Origin: Trichuris trichiura
Taxonomy: Eukaryota; Nematoda; Enoplea; Trichinellida; Trichuridae
Direction: 5' to 3'
Assembly (NCBI GenBank): GCA_037903355.1
Contig: JBAJFE010000015.1
Location: 434,001-498,000 of the forward strand
Length of the DNA: 64,000 bases
Of the stretch, positions 24,599 through 35,257 are shown in pieces. Made by a program: the position numbers and the translations under genes. The notes under the pieces are model-generated. The model did not search any database, was not told the origin of the DNA, and saw only the letters and a list, made by a program, of their open reading frames with translations. How positions within the stretch are numbered: the first letter of the stretch is position 1; every line of letters starts with the position of its first letter.

Positions 24599-25320
24599 CA
24601 GGGGTGGGGAACCTTTTTGGTGCCGCGGGCCGTTTAGACGTTTATAAGACCGTTCGCGGGCCGTATAGCATACTTAAACGAAAAACAGCCTGCTTTATTT
24701 GCACGTATGTTTATTAAGTCATTCCTAATGGGATGCTTGGAACTGCTTTTCTCTGGCGAGGAAACTCCGAGATAAAAGGCAGAATTTTGAGAGAATTCTG
24801 CAACCCAGTTGTAAAGAACATAATTGCAACTGCAGAAAACGAAATAAGCTTTTTGTACTTCGAAGACGTATATGACAGGCGACCGGCGCAAACCGTTGAG
24901 AACGATAGCAAAAGAAGGCGAGAACGACGCCAGTGACTACTGAGAGCAAAAAAAGCAGAAGTGCTCTAGCATGCTTGACAGTCGTTATCTCAAACAAAGC
25001 AATGGTTCACGCCACTTACGCGCGCACACACACTATAGTAGCGCCTAGTGCTTGTCATCGAGGACTAACAATGTCGGTTTATCGACAAAGAGCTGTCAGC
25101 AACGCAGTCTTCCGAGCCAGCCTGACGCTCCCTGACTTTTACGCAAGGTTTATGTTCTTACTAGGATTCACATAAAACACGTTTATCGCTTTATGAAAAA
25201 TAACTTTCTACAATCACAATTCACCGAATCTCGCATCCATGTGCGGTTGCCCCAGCGCCTGGGCGGAAAATGGCCTTGCGGGTCGTATCCGGCCCGCAGG
25301 CCGGACGTTCCCCACCCCTG
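24599..25320. mobile_element. 722-bp non-autonomous hAT-type element (copy 1 only)
   Basis: The element begins caggggtggggaac and ends gttccccacccctg, a perfect 14-bp terminal inverted repeat of the hAT type. It is flanked by an exact 8-bp duplication, gcctatgc, at 24591-24598 and 25321-25328. Copy 2 has a single gcctatgc at 52869-52876 with the same flanks, so it is the unoccupied site. GC-rich subterminal parts (gcgggccg) are typical of such elements. I see no transposase domain; internal frames of 60-90 codons are unrecognised. Confidence 0.95.
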
Positions 25321-25492
25321 GCCTATGCGCACAGAACACTCGGTTGCACCAACTACATTTGTAGCCAGAAACGTTCGCTGCCAAAATGCACACTGGTTGA
25401 CAAAGCAAAAGCAGCTCCTCGTCGAGCTTATCTCTTCTCATTTTCTCGCTGAAAGATAGGGGATACTGGTTTTTCTCTCGCGCGATAAGATA

Positions 25493-25773
25493 TTATGAAG
25501 CGTACATTGGCGGAGGGTACTTCCAGGGAGAGCGATTAGCTTGCCATAGGGGCATCCTCGAATAGGTTTTTGTCCAACAAGCTGCAAAGCAGTTGTCCTT
25601 GACGCGCGACAACCCAACTTTCTTCCAAATCAAATCCAGTGTCTTCTATCACGCCTTTGATCAATTCTTAAAGCGTGGCAATCATTAAATAGAAACTTAG
25701 CATAAATTTTGTTACCTTTAACAATGGAACACTTAGGGCTCCAAATGCTCCGAGGATTCGTAAGTACAAATAA
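25493..25773 (-). pseudogene. 3' fragment of the small membrane-like gene, cut at the duplication edge
   Basis: Matches the C-terminal part of the gene at 53040-53544: the end of its first exon, the intron and the whole second exon down to the TAA at 25493-25495. The first exon stops matching at 25773, so the start codon and about the first 75 residues are absent. The sequence beyond belongs to the spacer. With no start it is presumably not expressed as that protein. Confidence 0.75.
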
Positions 25774-26049
25774 ACGCTTTTTGCAGTTTCCGTAACAAAT
25801 ACATACAAGAAAAAAACAGCAGAGAAACATTGAATCAAGCAGCAGAGCTACCTGCGACGATATACGACTGATATATGTCTTTTATTGAAAGAATAATCTT
25901 GTTAACTTTGTATCGAGGGTACAGAACAGCGGTAGTGGCACGACAGAAACATGGCCAATTCAGCTACCCAAACCATTCCCGCCTCAGCCGTTTATATAGA
26001 CCGCCGTTGCTACCTATTAAGGTGAATAATCGAGAAAGGACAGTAACCT

Positions 26050-26175
26050 ATGAAAAGACACAAGTCCAAGGAAGCAATGGCGCACGAAGACAGCGAGCTC
26101 AAGCAGGGAGACCCACTGCAAACTGGACACGGTCCCGTAACAGGAGGGGGCACAGTCACACCGCCCTATGAGTAG
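26050..26175 (+). CDS. Possible short ORF or terminal exon, 41 aa
   Basis: An ATG frame that is more GC-rich than its surroundings and ends PVTGGGTVTPPYE. It could be the last exon of a gene fragment carried in the spacer, with an acceptor-like aag before GAAGCA at about 26070. It is too short to classify, and two other frames are also open across it. Low confidence. Confidence 0.2.
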   Translation: MKRHKSKEAMAHEDSELKQGDPLQTGHGPVTGGGTVTPPYE

Positions 26176-29100
26176 TCTTTAGTTAATGCCAGGTAGGGAC
26201 AACGATCTCGTGTTGTTGACATCAGCGGGGGCCTCTTCCAGCAGCTGGTACAGGCACAATGAGATTCTCCGTTTTTACATTTACAAATGTTTTGGAACGA
26301 CCAGTTACATTGAATGGGTGTTGGCAAGAGGGACTAATGCTTGGTAGCAGAGAAGATATCAGCTGAATAAAAAAAATTTAGGCAACAGAAGTGCAACAAA
26401 TCAAAGTAACTAACTTGTTTGCCGGTCGATAAGCATTCCCAGTGGCAGTAAATGTATTACCCCTACAATATAACCAAAGGGGCTTAACAGCAAGTAATTG
26501 TTTTTCCCTGAAGTAAATTCAAACAAAAAGCACTGCCGTAACCTATGTATAGAATTATTAAGTTGGACAAAATCCTGTCTCTAATGTAAGCAAGAATTAG
26601 GATATTAAGTGGTCCTGAATTAGCCCACAACTGGGCTTTCCATCCTTATAGCTAAATTAACAAAAAAGAAAAGGCGAGAATGAGAAAATGCTGTACACGT
26701 TGAGCGATGGCTAATTTTTGTCGACTTCTTTGCCCTCCGCTTATCCAGGTCGAAGGTAATCATTTAAATATTCAGTCAAAGTCGAACCAAAGCAAGAAAG
26801 TTTGCTTCCAATTTAAGCAGTAATAAAATACGAATGATGATACTCGGGACACTGGTTACCGCTCGTTATAAATGGTAAAAAGTTTCGTTCGTACAAATTA
26901 GCAGCACCCGATTAGAACGCAGTTTTCTGCTATCTATATTAAGCTATTGCGTCACCGTTATCACTCTACAGAAAACAGTGTCCGTTTTAGCATTTTCACC
27001 TTCGATATTTTGAAACCGTACTGACCCTATTCTGAGCTTACTATTTCCTATTTAACGCATGTTGAACACCGGTAATTCCATTTGATATTACGTATTTAGA
27101 TAAATGAGCGCAAACTACTCGGTGAAGCGTACTTTCGACATTTTATACTGTGGCAGATGCCTTTGTTCAAACATTGAGCTAAGGGGAACGCTATGCTTCA
27201 GAGCCGTTGAGCTTAAAGTTTGCGTCAAAACTAACGACAAAACATACTAATTAAAATTTTGCCAAAACTACTGTATATTTAGATATACAGGTACATTCAC
27301 CATAGTGAAAATCAGGTACAGTAATTCTGCACTTACGGCGTGGATATGACGCTGCTTGCTGCACTTGCTGACGACGGGCTAAGGTGGATCATCCGAAAGC
27401 TCCGGAGTTTCAAAAAACGTTTCAACGGGATCTTTTATGTAAATAAAACAAAACGATTTTATTACGCGCCACATAATGAAACCCAATCCCGTAAATCTAT
27501 CCAAAAGCTTTAATCGTTTAGTATAGCACGGGTGAAACATTTTTCGCTTAACCTATTCTTGCATGAAGTGCGTGAACTTAGGTTGCCCTGCCATAAAAGA
27601 CAGCGTCGATAAAATATTATACAGCCAAGTTAGTAGTGCGAATCAAGTCGCGCGGGCGTCGAAAAGTGTCCCAACCTAATGCGCATCCCGTTCAGACATC
27701 ATTAGAACATCTCTAGTGCAGCGTCGCGCCAAAAAGCAATCTCCACTATTCAAGGTAATTCCGCGCTTCTCTACGCACTGTGCAAATGTTAACGCTTACT
27801 TTTATCGAATTTTAAATTCATCGGAAACGGGACACTTTCAGAGCCATAATAAAAACAAAACTGAAATCTTGTTCAAAAAGAAAGTGACTTCCTCGTCAGT
27901 AGTTTTACTGTACCAGCCAGCCCTATTGAGTATTCTTTTCCAATCTCATAAGTATGGCATTTGCGTCACATCTGTTGCGCAGAAAGAAGCAGTAAAAAGA
28001 TGGGTTAAGTTCCTCTATAATTTACGATGACGAACTAAAAAAAGTGACGTTGGTGCAAACATGAAACAGATTGCAATAAGTAACACCCGAGAGCTAGTAG
28101 TCTTTACATCAATTCAAAACATTAGAATGAAATTCAAAGAAAACTGCCTAAGGCCTAAAACTATGCCTGTGTTCCTGAGCAGCTCCAGTAAGTAAATTTT
28201 GTGTCTACAGAATATAGTTTAACGACAGTAGAAGGAAAGTAATTCGCCTTGGTAGATAAAAAGATTCTGAGCACAATGTTACATCATAACTTGCCCATAG
28301 CCTTTAATTTCATCGGCGATGAGCGCAAAGTGCTCTCAGCTCAAGGGCGCCAAACCATCGCGACTATTAGAAAAGCTACCGATGATTACTAAGCAAAATG
28401 CTACTAAACGTGGCGTTTTACGAATGACATGTCAGAGCAGAATTAAGAACGATTCCCTTCACACAAAAAGTTAATGGAGAGAAAAGTCTACGCGCCAACG
28501 TTTAAGTGGCATACCCTCATAGTTTCATTTTTTTGCAGTTTCAAAGAGGAAAAAATTTCAGAACAAATCGAACATCTGGTCTACTCTCTATTGCATAATA
28601 ATCTACATTTATTGCATCGGTCGCATAGCTTGGCTGACGCATCTTAGACGCTAGCTCCTCTTCGACAACTTGCATTTCATTAAAAGATACGGTAGTGTCA
28701 AAAATTTGAGCGAGAAAAATCTAGATTTGCGTGTTTCGCAAAAAGAATTGATTGCGAAGGGCGACAACTTCATCTCGAGTAACCTTAAGAACAAGGAACA
28801 CTGAGCTCGCGTACTTTGGCAAGATGATCAATCATTTTCAATTTTACTTATCTTTTAAGGCGACAACGCTCGTTCGGTTGACAATGAATTTTCGGCATGC
28901 AAACATGCAGGCAACGATGGTCAAGAATGCAAACGTGCCCAGTCGGAATTTTCAGTTTTTTTCCAAAAGTCGTTGGTATGCACTTTTCAATTGCGCCAAT
29001 AAAAAGCAGTCTATTTTAACTACCTCGGAGGAATTCAAAAATGATTGATGCCTTTCAGTGTTGCTTTGCTTCCCTGACAGACAGCGAGAAAGATAATGCA

Positions 29101-29213
29101 TTGGAGCAGTCATCCGTCACAGCAAGTTCACCAAAGGGATCACCGCCATTGTGAGCGTTACAGGGCAACGACGTCACATTACAACGAAATCTTAATGCAG
29201 AAGATAAGCTACT

Positions 29214-29220
29214 CTTATAA
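29214..29220 (+). promoter_or_regulatory. TATA-like box upstream of the cathepsin B-like gene
   Basis: cttataaaata lies about 60 bp before the ATG at 29279, a plausible core promoter position given a short 5' leader. Confidence 0.4.
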
Positions 29221-29278
29221 AATAATGTCGCAATCGCTGGCCGGCGAGTATACAGCAAGACAAGGAACAGTTCGCAGA

Positions 29279-30518
29279 ATGCATTTCTGGTCACTTTGCT
29301 TTCTGACAATTGCTATCGCGTATGTTAATGCAATAAGCTTCTACGAGAAGCATTTTGAAGAAATCAAATCAAGCTTGGGCAAGGAAAAGCTAAAACATGG
29401 AACCTCAGTTCCATGGAAGGTAAGTCGATAACATAGTCAATCGTCTAGCGTATTTCAAACTTCTCAACATTTTTTTCAGTATGGCCTCAATGATTACTTC
29501 ATGGGCAAGAGTTTATCGGATATTAGAAACCTGCTAGGTTATCTGTTAGAACCAGCGACGGAAAGTGACAGAACTGAATTCCCCCATCCTGACGAAAATG
29601 GCAGTGTAAGCAGCCGAATCGAACTGCCAGAGCAGTTCGATTCCCGAAAAAATTGGCCAGTGTGCAAGGATATCATCTCTCACATAAAGGATCAATCTAA
29701 CTGCGGCTCTTGCTGGGTGAATATAGCATTGTATGCACTTAATATAATGGAAGCAGGCATACATATTTTGTACAAGCAGTCTCAGCAGCGTCAGTAATGT
29801 CAGACAGAACGTGCATCGCATCAAACGGATCAACAGCGGTCTTTTTATCTGAAGAGAAACTGATAAGTTGCTGTAGAATTTGTGGAATGGGGTAGGTTTA
29901 TAATGGGCATTGCATCGGTCAATACGTAACGACGACTTAAGTTGCGACGGAGGATACCCACCGCGTGCATTTTTATACTGGTGGTTGTATGGTGTTCCCA
30001 CCGGCGGTTCCTACGGATCAAACGATACCTGCAAACCGTATTCAATTGCGCCCTGCAAAATTTGCAAAGGAAACAGTGACACTCCAAAGTGCACGAAAGA
30101 ATGGGTTAACAACTATCCGGCCGATTTGAAGAAGGACCGCCACTTCGGTAAGCTATACAAGTTAGCTTAATTGAAATAACGTGTGAAAATTTCCAGCAAC
30201 AACCTATTACCGGTTCTGGTTAGGCGAAAAGTCAATGATGAAGCACATTTACCTTTACGGGCCCATCGTTGCCGGTTTCACAGTATATTCAGATTTTATG
30301 TACTACAAACAAGGTACGGGATAGTCATTTCATTTACAAGAAATTGAGTAGAATGTTCAGGCATGTACGAACACAAAAAGGGCTTCGCATTAGGCGGGCA
30401 CGCCGTAAGAATAATCGGTTGGGGAGAAGAAAACAAAACCAAATATTCGCTAGTCGCCAATTCATGCAATAACACCTTTGGCGAAAATGGCATTGCCCAT
30501 ATTTTCTACCTTCTCTAG
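29279..30518 (+). CDS. Cathepsin B-like cysteine protease (family C1), 3'-truncated and probably a pseudogene
   Basis: Six exons can be read: 29279-29419, 29480-29716, 29780-29891, 29942-30147, 30197-30313 and 30361-30518. The order is a signal peptide (hydrophobic, ending VNA), a propeptide, [11 protein letters not shown] at the start of the mature enzyme, the catalytic Cys in [21 protein letters not shown] across the third intron, a short occluding-loop region ([14 protein letters not shown]), [14 protein letters not shown], the catalytic His in [11 protein letters not shown], and the catalytic Asn in VANSCN. Family members are secreted or lysosomal papain-like proteases. Oddities: the intron 2 donor is phase 0 but every usable acceptor needs phase 1, so one base seems lost; the usual NSW is NSC; the occluding-loop His pair is absent; and the frame ends at TAG 30516-30518, about 25 residues short and 6 bp before the duplication junction. 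The family call is firm; function is doubtful. Confidence 0.85.
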
Positions 30519-30657
30519 GATGCGTAGAAACTTCTAACGTATAATCTCTCTTTTTACTGATACTGTGCATTAGTTATCAGAAAACCCAATGGGTTTTAAT
30601 AGATCTTCTACGGCTTTTTCAGTTTTTCCTCTGTGTGATTGTATTTGTGTGAATTAG

Positions 30658-30904
30658 CGAAACGACTGCTCTACCGGCGAATGGATGAGCGATTATTAAG
30701 AAAAATTGTACGGCACCAATGCACTGAACTTTATCTGAGAGCGTTCGGAACGCTCTAGTTCCGTCGTCAATGAGATGGAAGAGAGCTCATTTTTGAACCT
30801 CGGGAAAAGCTCTCCTCCATTTCACTGACGACATTTCTGAGGATTGGTTCTGTACAGTTTTTCCTAATTATTTCTTATCCATCCGTTGGTAGAGCAGTTG
30901 TTTC
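30658..30904. mobile_element. Foldback element 1, copy 2
   Basis: Counterpart of 5137-5384 with few substitutions (ggaacgctctagttccg here is a more exact palindrome than in copy 1). Confidence 0.75.
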
Positions 30905-31531
30905 GTTTAATAGCATTTATGAATTAAAGGAAGTTTCGTAAGCCATAATTCTGATTATCAACGATGTTTTCAATTAGACGGGTCAGGAACAGCTCATTAA
31001 GTACAAACGTTATTGATGAAGAGAAGAGCTGTTTGTCGTATGCATTGATCCATCATGTTTTGTCTTCATCGTCCATATTAAGCGAATGATTACCGCGAAG
31101 ACATTGAAAAACTGATGTGCTTTGTGAGATGCGCAGTTTTTTAACAAGCGCTGTTTATTATTGTTTATTAATTTGCTTACAAGATTAAAGTGCTTTGTTA
31201 TGATTTCTCTAAACATTTTAGGAAACTGAATGATAACTTCCACATTTGCAATAGATTAACGATTCTTCGTTAGAAAACTTTACATTTGTTTATAGTTTTT
31301 GCGGAAGTATTACTAATCACAGGTATAAGTTTTGATAAACTCTTCATTAAATTTTCTATGCATTTCCTTTCCTTAGCAAAGGAAATGAAATGAAAGTAAT
31401 TAGTAATTTCTTTCTTCTACCGCCGTGTTTATAAATAGATTTGATTTGTGATTGTTAACACGGCTGTTTGTTCAATTTTCTACAGCTTTTCCCGTGTTTT
31501 CTCTGTGTGAAGGTATCTGTAATTAGTATAA

Positions 31532-31775
31532 ACAATTGCTCTACCAACGAATGGATGAGTGATTATTGGGAAAAATTCAAAAACAATACAGTCAGCTTTT
31601 TTATTTAGACCTTTCAGAACGCTCTAGTTTTGTCATCAGTGAGATGAAGGAGTTTTTGACGGAACTGACGACAGAAGCAGAGCGTTCCGAAAGCTCTAAA
31701 TAAAAAAGCTGACTGTATTGTCTTTGAATTTTTTCTAATAATCGCTCATTCATTCGTTGGTAGAGCAATTGTTTC
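31532..31775. mobile_element. Foldback element 2, copy 2
   Basis: Counterpart of 6017-6260; arms caattgctctaccaacgaat and attcgttggtagagcaattg are unchanged. Confidence 0.85.
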
Positions 31776-32091
31776 GACTAATTACAGATAGCAACAGAGA
31801 CAAAAGCAGGAAAAGTAGTAGAAGGTCTAACAAACATGAAACAGGCGCCCGTTACAAAGCACCCGTGTTTATGTTAACACGGCTTTGTCATGGTTCTTTC
31901 TATGGAATGAAATACGTTGTTTTGATTTTGAAAAACTGAGGTACATTAGTACTTCGTAAGTAAAAATTTCTAACTTTTAATCTTTCTTATTACTCATGCT
32001 GCGCATTTGTAATCAGAAAAATGAGTGGTTTTTGGTAGAGCTTCTACGGCTTTTTCCCTTTTTTGTCTTTGGTGGTATCTGTAATTAAATG

Positions 32092-32371
32092 AAACAATTG
32101 CTCTACCAACGAATGGATGAGCCTTTACTAAGGAAAACCGTACAGGACCACTACGCTCAACTTTTTATTTCAGAGCTTTTGGAACGCTCTAATTCCGTCG
32201 TCAGTGAGATGGGGAAGAGCTCTTCCCGAGGACCAAAAACGAGCTCTCCTCCATCTCTCTGACTACGGAACTAAAGCGTTCCGAAAGTTCTTGAATAAAG
32301 TTGACTGCTTTATTTCTACATATCGTTTCCTAATAATTGCTCATCCATCCGTTGGTAGAGCAGCTGCTTCG
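32092..32371. mobile_element. Foldback element 3, copy 2
   Basis: Counterpart of 6577-6856 with several substitutions in the loop and inner arms. Confidence 0.8.
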
Positions 32372-34917
32372 TTCAATTACAGATATTACCACGGACAATA
32401 AACGGGAAAAGCCGTAAACGATATCCCAAAAGCCATGAAATATTATCCCATTACGAAGCAACTTGTGTTACGAAAAACGAATGCGTTAATGTGAACAAAC
32501 ACTACGGAACAATAACCATCATATACTGATATATTTTCAAATGGAAAAAACGTTTGTTTATTTTTGACAATATTAATTTGGACAGTTTACCCTTTATTTT
32601 GCAGAAAACTTATTGGAGCTTTAAGTAGCCAATATGCTTCGGATCAGTTTTTAGTCGTTTGCACATATGTCAAAGAAGAATGGAGAATGATCTATGGAGA
32701 TGAATTAGCATGCGAAATGTTATTACTAAACTGCATGGTGTATTCAGTGAGCCTAGGAAAAGATGAGGAAGTGGGAGATTTAGGAATTCAAGAATTAAAA
32801 ATACGCAAAGGATAAGTAACGTTCTGCAATTCCATGAAAGCAGATGTCCCTTCGTAGCGTTAATACATTTCCCAATACAGCACTGTACGACGGCCATTGA
32901 GAACTGTGCTATCATTAGTATTATTTAACGTGTTTCTATTGCTTACGGGTGCAAAGAAATGGTTGTTTAACGCAGGGATATAGATAGTTATTGATTGATA
33001 AATCGTTTCATTTCATTTGGCTTCTTTGCGTTTTAACATTCAGGTAAAATTGTTGTTTTAGTAGGATCGATGATGAATTCTTATTGGTTCGTTCGAAGCA
33101 CAAGTAAAGCTATTGTCATTTGCGGTTTTTTTGTTGGAACGCATTATTTTCTATCAGTTACCATACTTTTTGAAGTTGGGTAAAAAAAAGTTCATTCAAT
33201 TTGCATTTTCATTTTCTCATCGATTCTTGGCATTTATGCTCACGTGTTGAAACAATCACATTAATAACGCCTTTTATTTGTGTTTAAGAGAGGATCAAAT
33301 TCAGTTTTAAAAAATATTAAGTTTCATTGTATATGACAATGTTTACTCAAAGTTAAATTTGCCTCAAGGCTTGCGCAGTTGCCCTTCCAATCCGACGTAT
33401 TAGTAAAGTAAATAGTTTGTGTAAATAATTCGTTCCGTTTTAGTCAGCCGAGCACTCACACTCGTTGCAAAGCAAACAGTGTAAAGGTTTATCGGTCACG
33501 GTCAAATTTGCATAATAAGCATCGATGTGAGCAGAGCACGGTAAATTTAATTTCATTTTTCGATTTTCTCGTCGACGACATCGGCTGAACTGTGATCGCT
33601 CTCCATCCTTTTTCGTTAGTCGCAGCTGTGCTTTACACAGTTCCATATTTTGACCCCTCACTTTTTGTTTGCTATATTTTTTGTCTTTGCGTCGAAGTGT
33701 TATTTACTAAAAACTCGTTTGACAAAAGCGAGTTTTCTGCAATGTTTCTCAGAGCTTTCCGGACTCGTCTCATCCTGTCGTCAACGGACTGATAAAAAAT
33801 CTGTTTGCCGAAATGAAGAACAGATATTGCTGTTCCTGTAAGTATAAAATAAAAAGTTTTATTATGATATCTTTTTACTCTTTCAGGTTGACAATGTACA
33901 AGCACATCTTGTCATTAGCATATGGTGTCCCCTTCACAACAATGAATTTTGTGCGACAATTATTCCGCATTCAAAGAAAAGCGACAAGAAATTTTAGGTG
34001 ATCAAGAGAGCAAAAGAAACTGTACAATTTCAAGAATTTAATCTTATCGTTTTAGTCTTTCGACATGCAGATAAAGATGGCGTTGGCGACTAATGCTGAT
34101 AAGGTAATCCCTTTGCAGGAAGTCAAATTTGCAAGATTAGAATTGCATTTTTAGGTTTTTAGAATTGCCAAATGGTTGTGTGGAACAATTTAAAAAGAGA
34201 CAAAGTGGACGTCGTTCGACATTGTCGCGTCACTGCTGCATGTATGCATGTTACAGCATGAAGGGAATACCGTAGCAGTCGCATGTTGTTCATATGAAAT
34301 TAATTAATTAATTTAGCGTTTATAGTTCGACTTTGAAGAAATTTGGCCCTCTTCTTGAAAAGATAAGTACATTTTGTCCAATCGACTTTTTGTGACAAAA
34401 ATTTCTTTTTCAGGAAAAGCACTCGAATGGACAACTGCTGACTTGCTGACGACGGGACCTGGCCAGTCCTGAAAGCTCTGAAAAACAATGAAAAGAAGAA
34501 TTTGTTGATTTCGTGAATATCACTTCTACGCATACATTTTGTGTGATTGCGTGAATAAAATTTTCAACTGGCGCGTGTCTTTTCTATCGCGGTTGCAGTC
34601 CAACATTTCATAAGGTTTATGGTTCCGTGTTTAGGATCCATACCAACGGATGCAGGAAGACAATTCGAGGACGGAAAAGAAACGAGAAGAAACGAACAGG
34701 GACAACAAGAGGAGCAAGAAAAGAAAGAGAAAAATGGAAAAGTTCCGGATCAACGTGTAAGTATGCAGTAGGCAGGGCGAGGGTAGGCACTATAGGTTCC
34801 AGCATGCATATCGGGTTCACATCCAATAGGGAATAGTGGGTTTAGATATTGGTTTCCGGAGGGGAGGGCGGGTGAGATACATTCTACTTGAGAATAAGGT
34901 GCATGGAAAGGATAGCT

Positions 34918-34963
34918 GCCCCCCCGCCCCCCCCAAAAAAAAAAAAAAGGGGGGTGGCGGGGT
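34918..34963. repeat. C-run / A-run / G-run tract, copy 2
   Basis: Counterpart of 9411-9455; the downstream G-rich part is one base shorter, which shifts the frame relative to copy 1. Confidence 0.85.
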
Positions 34964-35068
34964 GCGGCGCTATCCGTTGAGATTAGTAAACAACGACAAT
35001 ATTGCATCATCTGCATGTCACATGTCACGCTTGTCATTTGTCACATGTGCCGCATGTCACATGTGACA

Positions 35069-35257
35069 GTCGCATGTCGTGTGTCGTGAGTCGCATGTCG
35101 TGTGTCGTCTGTCGCATGTCGTGTGTCGTGAGTCGCATGTCGTGTGTCGTGAGTCGCATGTAGTATGTCGTGAGTAGCATGTAGTGTGTCGTAAGTAGCA
35201 TGTAGTATGCCGTGAGTAGCATGTCGAGTGCCGTCTGACGCATGTCGACTGCCGTGC
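35069..35257. repeat. 21-bp minisatellite, copy 2 (9 units)
   Basis: Nine exact-length 21-bp units, two more than in copy 1. The last units (gtagcatgtcgagtgccgt and gacgcatgtcgactgccgt) match copy 1, so the change in number lies in the left and middle units. Confidence 0.9.

Larger units (their letters stand above)
5003..25773. repeat. Segmental duplication, copy 1
   Basis: A 20.8-kb block repeated in direct orientation at 30524-53320. Homology starts at gtagaaacttctaacg (5003, 30524) and ends at taagtacaaataa (25773, 53320). The coordinate offset drifts from 25521 to 25503-25552 over the first 15 kb, then grows to about 26315 and 28278 as copy 2 gains sequence, and finally returns to 27547 after the transposon that only copy 1 carries. 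Divergence by eye is low, commonly 0-3% plus small indels. The content is repeats and non-coding sequence, plus the 3' end of one gene at the right edge. Confidence 0.95.
25774..30523. other. Single-copy spacer between the two duplication copies
   Basis: 4.75 kb with no counterpart elsewhere in the window. It holds a possible short exon at 26050-26175, an old repeat arm at 27366-27405 and the cathepsin B-like gene at its right end. The stretch 26200-29200 is otherwise AT-rich with no gene I can support; a 104-codon plus frame at 27716-28030 is unrecognised. Confidence 0.7.

Noticed and set aside
24599..25320. Frames of 60-90 codons inside the 722-bp hAT-type element as transposase remains
   Set aside because: No recognisable hAT catalytic or dimerisation motif; the element is best treated as non-autonomous.
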